50,211 bases of DNA, taken from NCBI GenBank assembly GCA_958422985.1, contig CATZPY010000007.1, positions 1-50,211 on the forward strand, given 5' to 3'. Within the stretch, counting starts at the first letter, position 1; every line of letters begins with the position of its first letter. The notes beneath the pieces are model-generated. The model ran no database searches. It had not been told where the DNA came from and saw only the letters and a list, made by a program, of their open reading frames with translations. Positions 44,214 to 50,211 of the stretch are shown piece by piece. A program made the translations under genes and the position numbers. This stretch comes from an uncultured Clostridium sp. GTDB lineage: Bacteria > Bacillota > Clostridia > TANB77 > CAG-508.

Positions 44214-44924
44214 TTATTTATAAAAATAATTTATTATGCCATTATATATTCCCCATGCCAATTTATTTTGGTAATCATCTTCTTGTAATTTTCTTTCTTC
44301 TTCTTCGTTCGAAAGGAAACCACATTCTACTATTGTAAGTGGTATTTCCACATTTTTTACTATGTATACATTATCCAACTTCATCGGTACTCTATTATTT
44401 TCTTTTTCAATTGTTTTATTTAAATTTTCTTGTATTGATGTTGCCAATTTTTCTCCTTGCTCACTTCCGTTTTTAAAAAATGTTTGCCAACCAGAATATT
44501 GGCTTTGTGGTATTTTATTTAAATGAATAGATACAAAAATATTTGCCGATGATGAATTTCCTATTTTTACTCTGTTTTTTATATCCGATATTTTTTGATT
44601 TTTTAGTTTTGTCTTATCCTCATCATAAATTCCATTTTCATCTGATCTTGTTAATATTACTGTTGCACCACTTTGTTCTAATAAATTTTGTAATTTTAGT
44701 ACTATTTTTAAATTAATATCTGCTTCCGATATTCCATTTTTACTTACAGCCCCACCATCTGGATTGCCATGACCTGCATCTAACACTATTACCTTATTAC
44801 TAACTGGCAAAGCTACTGTTTCTATACTTTCTTCTTTTAAGCTCATTTGAAATATTCCAATTGCGACAACTGCTATTAATAAACTTGCAAGTAATACTAT
44901 TCTTTTTTTACTTAAAAAAAACAT
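44214..44924 (-). CDS. cwlD: N-acetylmuramoyl-L-alanine amidase, CwlD-like
   Basis: This amidase_3 family enzyme (236 aa) has an N-terminal signal anchor (IVLLASLLIAVVAIGIF) and the zinc and catalytic motifs DAGHGNPDGG, SEADINLK, VSIHLNK and VECGFLSN. In spore formers CwlD acts with PdaA to create muramic-delta-lactam in the cortex, which germination enzymes need. The CwlD assignment rests on size, the lack of extra wall-binding domains and the sporulation context; another amidase role is possible. MFFLSKKRIV at 44924 with GAGGTGG upstream is preferred over the longer frame. Confidence 0.85.
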   Translation of the reverse strand: MFFLSKKRIVLLASLLIAVVAIGIFQMSLKEESIETVALPVSNKVIVLDAGHGNPDGGAVSKNGISEADINLKIVLKLQNLLEQSGATVILTRSDENGIYDEDKTKLKNQKISDIKNRVKIGNSSSANIFVSIHLNKIPQSQYSGWQTFFKNGSEQGEKLATSIQENLNKTIEKENNRVPMKLDNVYIVKNVEIPLTIVECGFLSNEEEERKLQEDDYQNKLAWGIYNGIINYFYK

Positions 44925-44942
44925 TTTCCACCTCACACATAC

Positions 44943-44987
44943 AAAAAACTCATATAGTTTTTATATAACTATATGAGTTTTTTTTTA
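44943..44987. terminator. Bidirectional terminator between aspS and cwlD
   Basis: AAAAAACTCATATAGTT pairs with ACTATATGAGTTTTTTTT around an AT-rich loop. On the minus strand it ends aspS transcription 10 bp past its stop. Confidence 0.85.
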
Positions 44988-44997
44988 TTTTATGTAT

Positions 44998-46761
44998 TTA
45001 TTTTTCTAAATCTAATTTGATATGTACATCTTTTAATTGTTCATTAGATACTACAGATGGTGCCCTCATTAATAAATCTCTTGCTTTTTTATTTTTAGGG
45101 AAAGCTATTACTTCTCTTATATTTTGTGAATCTGCTATAAGCATAACCATTCTGTCTATTCCTGGTGCAGCACCTGCATGTGGTGGAGTACCATATTGGA
45201 ATGCATTGTATAATGCTCCAAATCTTTCTTTTACATCATCTTCTGTATAACCTGCTATTTCGAATGCTTTTACCATAATTTCTGGGTCATGATTTCTAAC
45301 AGCACCAGAAGCCATTTCATAACCATTACATACTAAGTCATATTGATATGCATATATGTCTAATGGATCTTTTGTATTTAGAGCTTCTAATCCTCCCTGA
45401 GGCATAGAAAATGGATTATGGCTAAAATCTATTGTTCCTTCATCTGATAGCTCATACATTGGGAAATCTACAATAAAGCAGAAACGATATACATCCTTTT
45501 CTAATAAATCTAATCTTTTTCCAAGTTCTATTCTAACTAAACCTGCTATTTTTTGTGCTTTTGCAAATTCATCTGCTATAAAGAACATTGCACAATTATC
45601 TTTTGCATCATACTTTTCTTGTAATTGTTCTTTTATTTCTGGTGTTATAAATTTAGAAATTCCACCTGTAACTTCACCATTTTCGTCTATTTTTGCCCAT
45701 GCTAAACCTTTTGCGCCAACATCATTTGACATTGCAAATTCTCCCATTTTGTCAAAGAATTTTCTACCTTGATTATTTCCATCTGGCACTACTATAACTT
45801 TTACAGTTTTTCCTTTAAATGCATTAAATTCTGAATCTTTAAAGCATTCTGTAACGTCTTGTATTATTAAAGGATTTCTTAAGTCCGGCTTATCTATACC
45901 ATATTTTTCCATAGCTTCTTTATATGGAATACGTATAAATGGTCCTTTGTCTACTTTCCAATTTGTGAATTTCTCGAAAGTAGATGGTACAACTTCTTCT
46001 ATTACTTTAAAAACATCTTCTTGTGTTGCAAAGCTCATTTCGAAGTCTAATTGATAAAATTCGCCTGGTGCTCTATCTGCTCTAGGGTCTTCATCTCTAA
46101 AACATGGTGCTATTTGATAATATTTATTAAAACCAGATACCATTAATAATTGTTTAAATTGTTGTGGTGCTTGTGGAAGCGCATAAAATTCACCTGGATT
46201 TAGTCTGCTTGGTACTAAATAATCCCTTGCTCCTTCTGGCGAAGAATTTGCTAAAATTGGAGTTTGAATTTCTGTAAAGTCTAATTCATCCATTTTATCT
46301 CTTATTGCTTTTAATATTTTAGAACGTAGCAAAATATTATTGTGTAATTTTTCACTTCTTAAGTCTAAAAATCTATATTCTAGTCTTAAGTCTTCTCTTA
46401 CTTCTTGGTTTGTATTTACTTCGAATGGTAATACATTTTTGCATTTTCCTAATATTTCGATTTCTTCTGCCTTTACTTCAATTTCTCCTGTTGGCATATT
46501 AGGATTTTTGCTTGCTCTTTCCACAACATTTCCCTCTACACGCAAACAGCTTTCTGTAGTTAAATTCTTTATTTTATCTTCTAATTTATTATCTATTAAA
46601 ATTTGTGTTATTCCAAATTCATCTCTTAAATCTATAAATACCATTCCACCTAGGTTTCTTATTTTTTGAACCCAACCTGATAATTTTACTTTTTCATTTA
46701 TATTGTTTATATTTAGTTCACCACATGTATGTGTTCTGTAAATATTTTTTACTACTTTCAT
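44998..46761 (-). CDS. aspS: Aspartyl-tRNA synthetase
   Basis: This class IIb synthetase (587 aa) has the N-terminal OB fold (VKLSGWVQKIRNLGGMVF), motif 2 (PCFRDEDPRADRAPGEFYQL), a bacterial-type GAD insertion (about 290-410) and motif 3 (GIDRMVMLI). Whether it charges only tRNA-Asp or also tRNA-Asn cannot be judged from sequence. The start MKVVKNIYRTHTCG has an AAGGAAGAGGATA sequence upstream. No T-box precedes it. It stands alone between two terminator-like structures. Confidence 0.97.
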   Translation of the reverse strand: MKVVKNIYRTHTCGELNINNINEKVKLSGWVQKIRNLGGMVFIDLRDEFGITQILIDNKLEDKIKNLTTESCLRVEGNVVERASKNPNMPTGEIEVKAEEIEILGKCKNVLPFEVNTNQEVREDLRLEYRFLDLRSEKLHNNILLRSKILKAIRDKMDELDFTEIQTPILANSSPEGARDYLVPSRLNPGEFYALPQAPQQFKQLLMVSGFNKYYQIAPCFRDEDPRADRAPGEFYQLDFEMSFATQEDVFKVIEEVVPSTFEKFTNWKVDKGPFIRIPYKEAMEKYGIDKPDLRNPLIIQDVTECFKDSEFNAFKGKTVKVIVVPDGNNQGRKFFDKMGEFAMSNDVGAKGLAWAKIDENGEVTGGISKFITPEIKEQLQEKYDAKDNCAMFFIADEFAKAQKIAGLVRIELGKRLDLLEKDVYRFCFIVDFPMYELSDEGTIDFSHNPFSMPQGGLEALNTKDPLDIYAYQYDLVCNGYEMASGAVRNHDPEIMVKAFEIAGYTEDDVKERFGALYNAFQYGTPPHAGAAPGIDRMVMLIADSQNIREVIAFPKNKKARDLLMRAPSVVSNEQLKDVHIKLDLEK

Positions 46762-46866
46762 ATTATCCTCTTCCTTTTATTAATAGTCTTTGTCTATTAT
46801 ACTCTAATTTTTGCTAAATAACAATATTTACATAGAAGAAAAAGAAGACTATAATTTATATGTGCC

Positions 46867-46911
46867 TCGTTTAAGTTAAGTATAATTGTTTATTTAACTT
46901 AACTTAAACGA
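46867..46911. repeat. Perfect 15-bp inverted repeat
   Basis: TCGTTTAAGTTAAGT (46867-46881) and ACTTAACTTAAACGA (46897-46911) with a 15-base AT loop. It lies between the hydrolase-like gene (ending 46925) and the aspS start. There is no T-run on the minus strand, so it may be an atypical terminator or a binding site. Confidence 0.65.
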
Positions 46912-46924
46912 TAGCACTTTATTT

Positions 46925-47719
46925 TTACAGTCTTTTCTTCTCTTTTTCTATTTCCTTTTGAATCATTTTTTTACTATCTTTAAGTATAGAAATATGATTA
47001 GCCGAAAATATTTTCTTTGGTTCTTTAAAACCCAATTGTGAATTTAAAGATACAATTCCATCCCCATAAAGCATAAACCGTTTGTCAAACCACTTTAATA
47101 TTGAATCTAGCAATGTTTTGCATTGTTTTCCATTTAACGAACTTGCAATTACAGCTATATCGAAGTTTTCTAGCAGTTCTTCATCTAAGTTTTTCTCCAT
47201 ATAGTTTGAACCTATTTGTATATCCCAATCTACTGGATAATTACCATATACAATTTTTATTAATATGAAATCTTCTATTTTATAAATTAGCTTTTTCCAT
47301 TTAACTTTATCTTTGTATATTCGCTTTCTTAATAAGCTCGGAGTAGCTGCTTCTGTTCCTTCTATTGGAGCATTTACAACAAAGATTTTGTACTTAGAGT
47401 AATTTGTTAAATTGTTTGCAACAGAAGTTATTACCATGTTGCCACATTTGGACTTCATTACTAAAAAAATCTTTCCATACATATTTTCTACAGTTTTTAG
47501 CCATCTTGCTAATTGCTCTCCTGCTGGTTTTAACCCTTCATTTTCTTTCCGAAAATAAAAAGTATATACATCACAACCTTCATAAAGTGGTTCTTGCATT
47601 TTCATTGGTCTAAAGTCTATAATATCTCCATTTCCAATTACTACTGCTACTTTCTTGCTTTGGCTTTCTTGTACTTTATATACAAGAGTTTGAGATGTTT
47701 CATACATTAATTTCCGCAT
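46925..47719 (-). CDS. Alpha/beta-hydrolase-like protein of unknown substrate
   Basis: The 264-aa protein looks like a lipase-type alpha/beta hydrolase. FLVMKSKCGNMV near residue 87 resembles the nucleophile elbow of LxGHSKGGN enzymes, with the first glycine and another replaced. LYGDGIVSLNSQLGF near 220 carries the likely acid, and SANHISILKDSKKM near 243 the likely histidine. The N-terminal half (VAVVIGNGDIIDFRP) is unusual. The degenerate GxSxG (KSKCG) leaves activity in doubt. Three CGG codons encode arginine here (codon 2, and before KENEG and FMLYG), unlike in most neighbours. No signal peptide. GGAGGATATTT precedes the start. Confidence 0.7.
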   Translation of the reverse strand: MRKLMYETSQTLVYKVQESQSKKVAVVIGNGDIIDFRPMKMQEPLYEGCDVYTFYFRKENEGLKPAGEQLARWLKTVENMYGKIFLVMKSKCGNMVITSVANNLTNYSKYKIFVVNAPIEGTEAATPSLLRKRIYKDKVKWKKLIYKIEDFILIKIVYGNYPVDWDIQIGSNYMEKNLDEELLENFDIAVIASSLNGKQCKTLLDSILKWFDKRFMLYGDGIVSLNSQLGFKEPKKIFSANHISILKDSKKMIQKEIEKEKKRL

Positions 47720-47883
47720 AAATATCCTCCTACTTTTTATAATGTTGTTTATTATACTCTAAATATAGCCTTTAAGTCAATTTGTATAGTTTCTTCTAAA
47801 AACTTGAAAATATTGAATATTATGTGCTATGTAATTAAATTAAAAGTTATATTCATAAAATTCGTAAATATTATAACTTTCTC

Positions 47884-47912
47884 TTGACGAACTATTTATA
47901 ATTTGATAGAAT
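47884..47912 (+). promoter_or_regulatory. Sigma-A promoter of the tRNA pair
   Basis: TTGACG (47884-47889), 17-bp spacer, TAGAAT (47907-47912), about 27 bp before tRNA-Gly. Confidence 0.75.
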
Positions 47913-47938
47913 ATATATGCTTTAATAAAATTGTTTCT

Positions 47939-48012
47939 GCAGGTATAGTTTAGTGGTAAAATAAAACCTTGCCAAGGTTTAGTTGTGGGTTCGATTCCCA
48001 CTACCTGCTCCA
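47939..48012 (+). tRNA. tRNA-Gly (anticodon GCC)
   Basis: The acceptor arms GCAGGTA and TACCTGC pair, the anticodon loop is TTGCCAA, the T loop is TTCGATT, and the CCA end is encoded. It reads GGC and GGT. The sequence folds as a normal cloverleaf. Confidence 0.95.
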
Positions 48013-48034
48013 CAATCTTGAATCAATAAAAATT

Positions 48035-48108
48035 GGCGCTATAGCCAAGTGGTAAGGCACGAGTCTGCAAAACTCTGATCCCCGGTTCAAATCCGGGTGG
48101 CGCCTCCA
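48035..48108 (+). tRNA. tRNA-Cys (anticodon GCA)
   Basis: The acceptor arms GGCGCTA and TGGCGCC pair (one G-T), the anticodon loop is CTGCAAA, the T arm is CCCGG-TTCAAAT-CCGGG, and CCA is encoded. It lies 22 bp after tRNA-Gly in the same transcript. Confidence 0.95.
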
Positions 48109-48118
48109 ATATTTGAAC

Positions 48119-48151
48119 AAAAACGTTGATTTTTCAACGTTTTTTGTTTTT
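48119..48151 (+). terminator. Terminator after the tRNA pair
   Basis: AAACGTTGA pairs with TCAACGTTT around a short T loop, followed by TTTTTGTTTTT. Confidence 0.9.
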
Positions 48152-48302
48152 AATCAAATTTACTCATTACCTTATATTACCTAACAATAGGGCATTTTCC
48201 CTTTCAAGTTTATTTAAGTTTTTTGAGTATCTCTCAAAATGAACTTAACACTTTTTTTTAATTAACACATATAAAATTATAGAACTTTTTCAAGAATTTC
48301 AT

Positions 48303-48331
48303 TTGACAAATATCAAAAAAAATGTTATTAT
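48303..48331 (+). promoter_or_regulatory. Strong sigma-A promoter of a small RNA
   Basis: TTGACA (48303-48308), 17-bp spacer, TATTAT (48326-48331). Confidence 0.8.
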
Positions 48332-48337
48332 ATAGTT

Positions 48338-48417
48338 ACATTAAACAATGTACTCTAGTTCGGCTTGTGTATATTGTTTGCTGTAGATGTATCTGTAACT
48401 ACATCTACTTTTTTTAT
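48338..48417 (+). ncRNA. Probable small regulatory RNA of about 80 nt
   Basis: A near-consensus promoter lies just upstream and an intrinsic terminator (GTAGATGTA, TACATCTAC, then TTTTTTT; 48383-48417) ends the unit. No ORF with a ribosome binding site is inside. The 5' half forms a hairpin AAACAAT...ATTGTTT whose loop carries AGTTCGGCTTGTGT (48357-48370). Those 14 bases are exactly complementary to codons 2-6 of the mRNA for the 36-aa peptide encoded at 48479-48589. This is the architecture of an antisense regulator. The transcript ends are inferred from promoter and terminator positions. Confidence 0.7.
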
Positions 48418-48478
48418 GCTTAAAAAAGCGAGGAAACCCTGTAACAAATTTCCCCACTTCGACTATGTATGACAACAA

Positions 48479-48589
48479 TTAGTCTTTACTCTTTTTGTAT
48501 TCTTCAAGTTTAGATTGAAGCTCGTTGTTCTTATCTCTTTCTGCTAATAGCTTTTCAACCAGATCTCGAATAAGTTCGGCTTGTGTCAT
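48479..48589 (-). CDS. Small coiled-coil peptide (36 aa)
   Basis: ATG 48589 to TAA 48479 encodes a peptide starting MTQAELIRDLVEKLLAE and ending LEEYKKSKD. It is one amphipathic, highly charged helix with a heptad pattern, soluble and not membrane-active in appearance. GAAAGGGGG lies about ten bases before the ATG. Codons are less AT-biased (GCC, CTG, AAC, AAG). It is convergent with the small RNA at 48338, whose loop can pair with its early codons. No family is recognised. Confidence 0.6.
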   Translation of the reverse strand: MTQAELIRDLVEKLLAERDKNNELQSKLEEYKKSKD

Positions 48590-48850
48590 CTCATTTGCCC
48601 CCTTTCCATTTTTTAGTAAAAACTACCTTTTGACAAGAAAGGTTACTCTTTACTATACAATATTTTTTATTATTTTACAACCGAATGTCACAAACTTTTA
48701 CAAATTTTTAATGCCCCTCATTGTATCATATAAAAAGACAAAAAATAAATTATTTTAGATGTGACAAAAATGTAACAAAATAAAATCAATAAATTATTAA
48801 ATATCTTGATATAAGCTAATTACATAGGCTAGTCTACCTGACTATAGCCT
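48590..48850. other. Intergenic region with a plus-strand promoter and possible transcript
   Basis: A promoter TTGACA (48630-48635), 18-bp spacer, TATACA (48654-48659) points rightward. Between it and the terminator at 48851 I see no ORF with a ribosome binding site, so a non-coding transcript of about 230 nt is possible. The hairpin AGGCTA/TAGCCT lies at about 48827-48850. Confidence 0.45.
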
Positions 48851-48902
48851 CCAAAAAAAATCGAGAAAACATTAATATATAAATGGTTTTCTCGATTTTT
48901 TG
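48851..48902. terminator. Bidirectional terminator before the RhuM relic
   Basis: TCGAGAAAAC pairs with GTTTTCTCGA around an AT loop, with A- and T-runs on either side. It can end both the possible plus-strand transcript and the leftward RhuM gene. Confidence 0.85.
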
Positions 48903-48938
48903 TACCTTTAGAGTTGAAAACAAAGTGCAGTATTTTCA

Positions 48939-49687
48939 TTATTTTCTTTTGCAGTCATCAATTATTTTATCAAAATCTGAAATATATTTTTTATCTTGTT
49001 CAATCCTAAATTTTTCAAATTCTTTTGCCTGTTCAGCTGATATAGTGCCTTTATTATCTAAAACTTCATATCTATTTGTTTTTAGCATAGTATTTAATTC
49101 CTCTACCCAATCTTTCATTTTCATAGGTATTTGTCTCTTGGCTCTGTTTTCTGCTATATCTAAATACATATTAACAATGTCCTGCAAAAATATCTGTTAC
49201 TTTTTGATAGAATCTTCTTTCACTCGTCCTAATTTCTTTTATGATTTCTAATAGTTCATCAAAGTAGTCTTTACCAAATCTATTCGGATTTTTTAATTTT
49301 TCTTTGTTTATACTATATCCTTTTATAATATATGATTTTAAAACTTCTGTCGCCCACTGTCTAAATTTTGTTGCTTTTTTTGAATTCGTTCTATATCCGA
49401 ACAGCTATTATCATATCTAGATTATAATAATCAATATTTCTATTAACCTTACGATTACCTTCAATTTGAACTGTTGGGAAATTCCCAACAGTTGAATCTT
49501 TAGATAATTCCTGTTCATCAAATATATTCTTTATATGTTCACTTATTGTAGATTTATCTTTTTCAAATAGTTCAGCTATTTTATTAAGAGGTAACCAAAG
49601 AGTCTCGTTATATAAAAAAGCTTCTATTTCAATTTTATCGTTTTCATCTTCATATATAATTAAATCCCCCTTTGCTAACTCTTGCAT
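48939..49687 (-). pseudogene. RhuM-family (virulence RhuM) gene remnant
   Basis: The N-terminal segment (MQELAKGDLIIYEDENDKIE, WLPLNKIAELFEKDKSTIS, VNRNIDYYNLDMIIAV) is typical RhuM. One extra C at 49397-49399 (GCT GTT C GGA TAT AGA) breaks the frame; behind it GYRTNSKKATKFRQWATEVL continues in the other frame. After KVTDIFA a further break removes the middle domain (about 100 residues), and the tail QDIVNMYLDIAENRAKRQIP, MKMKDWVEELNTMLK resumes. RhuM genes of unknown function are often near mobile islands and restriction systems. GGAGGTGAATTAT precedes the start. This copy cannot make a full-length protein. Confidence 0.8.
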
Positions 49688-49775
49688 ATAATTCACCTCC
49701 ATTTTTATTGTTTCATTTTTTCTTTCAACTGGCTTATCTTTTTACTTCTGCTTAGTTGTTCATTTAGAAGAAAAG

Positions 49776-50042
49776 CTAAAAGTAACATTTTAATAAATAA
49801 TGATTATATTTAATTACTTTACATGCAGTATCTTCACCTACAATTTCAGTAACAGCTATTGCTGAAGAATTTTTTTCAAACAAAATAATCTTTTCTTCCT
49901 TTTCAAACTCCATTTTACAGAAATTAAAATGTTCTAAGACCATATTAATGTTTTCTGTTAATACTGTATATTCTTGATAGTATGTATATTTATATCTATC
50001 CCTATCATCTTTAGTGTTGTCTTGAAATAGTTTATATTTCAT
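49776..50042 (-). CDS. Hypothetical small protein (88 aa)
   Basis: The ORF starts MKYKLFQDNTKDDRDRY and contains TVLTENINMVLEHFNFCKME, ending NHYLLKCYF. It has no membrane segment and no recognised domain. Only a weak ribosome binding site is visible before the ATG, so coding status is uncertain. It lies 88 bp upstream of the RhuM relic and may be part of the same accessory patch. Confidence 0.45.
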   Translation of the reverse strand: MKYKLFQDNTKDDRDRYKYTYYQEYTVLTENINMVLEHFNFCKMEFEKEEKIILFEKNSSAIAVTEIVGEDTACKVIKYNHYLLKCYF

Positions 50043-50211
50043 TTATTTTCTAAAATTTCAAATATATTTTTTCTTACTATTTTATTCCTCATCAAATTTA
50101 TCGTAATTTTATAATAGTTATTTTATCATATAAAATAATGTTTTTCAACGCCTGTTGTAAACAAACGTTCTTTTAAATTTGATTAGAAATTAAAAAAAAT
50201 ATATAAAATAA
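50043..50211. other. AT-rich window end
   Basis: I see no gene, RNA or clear repeat in these bases, which may contain the promoter of the 88-aa ORF. Confidence 0.3.

Noticed and set aside
5267..44729. Other CCG trinucleotides inside minus-strand genes as possible further CGG codons
   Set aside because: Each one I checked (for example in murG, spoVD, the EIIC-like gene, argG, cwlD) falls across two codons such as TCG-GAA or AAC-GGA, or reads CCG, so it is not an in-frame CGG.
49776..50042. The 88-aa ORF next to the RhuM relic as an antitoxin or restriction component
   Set aside because: No recognisable DNA-binding or nuclease motif and only a weak ribosome binding site; I list it only as hypothetical.

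Overview
The window looks like chromosomal DNA of a very AT-rich, spore-forming member of the Clostridia (Bacillota). The evidence is a SpoVD-type PBP with one PASTA domain, a CwlD-type amidase, an m-DAP-type MurE (DNPR motif), a T-box before argGH, Shine-Dalgarno sequences close to AGGAGG, sigma-A promoters with 17-18 nt spacers, and possible Spo0A boxes. I cannot name the species. Almost all genes lie on the minus strand.

Layout. 1-4.6 kb: the N-terminal part of an SNF2/SWIM helicase, topA, and a short unknown gene. 5.0-15.7 kb: a division and cell-wall (dcw) cluster transcribed leftward: mraZ, rsmH, ftsL, terminator, spoVD, murE, mraY, ftsW/spoVE, murG, then three unknown, tightly coupled genes. 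murD, murF and divIB are absent from it. 15.9-17.6 kb: a monofunctional transglycosylase (+) facing a HAD phosphatase. 17.7-24.6 kb: an NAD salvage region with pncB, a codon-atypical radical SAM gene, an NrtR-like regulator, a small membrane protein, an EIIC-like membrane protein, nadE and nadD. pncB and nadD share a 19-bp operator-like sequence just downstream of near-consensus promoters. 24.9-31 kb: mscS, gltX, a small gene, argH and argG with a T-box leader. 31-36 kb: two small plus-strand peptides, RNase J, a small unknown gene and thyX. 36-47.7 kb: a giant cyclic beta-1,2-glucan synthase-like gene, cwlD, aspS and an alpha/beta-hydrolase-like gene. 47.9-50.2 kb: tRNA-Gly, tRNA-Cys, a probable small RNA whose loop is complementary to the start of a nearby 36-aa peptide mRNA, a decayed RhuM-like gene and a small ORF.

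The most striking observation concerns five broken reading frames: mraZ, rsmH, nadE, the glucan synthase and the RhuM relic. Each is broken by the same event, one extra C directly before a glycine codon, which creates an in-frame CGG where family alignment expects GGN. In the first four genes, skipping that C restores a full-length protein with no other lesion. By eye I found no in-frame CGG in about 13,000 other codons of the ordinary genes; six CGG arginine codons occur, all in three atypical genes. This suggests either +1 frameshifting at a rare or poorly decoded CGG codon, or a highly specific systematic sequencing error.

Two dispersed repeat families are also present. One is a REP-like element around GGGGACGGTCCTTAAAATCCCGG-type sequence (six copies, two of which encode the C-terminal ends or tails of proteins). 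The other is a TAGTAGGAAA/TTTCTGTACTAG hairpin element that sits just behind terminators (three copies).
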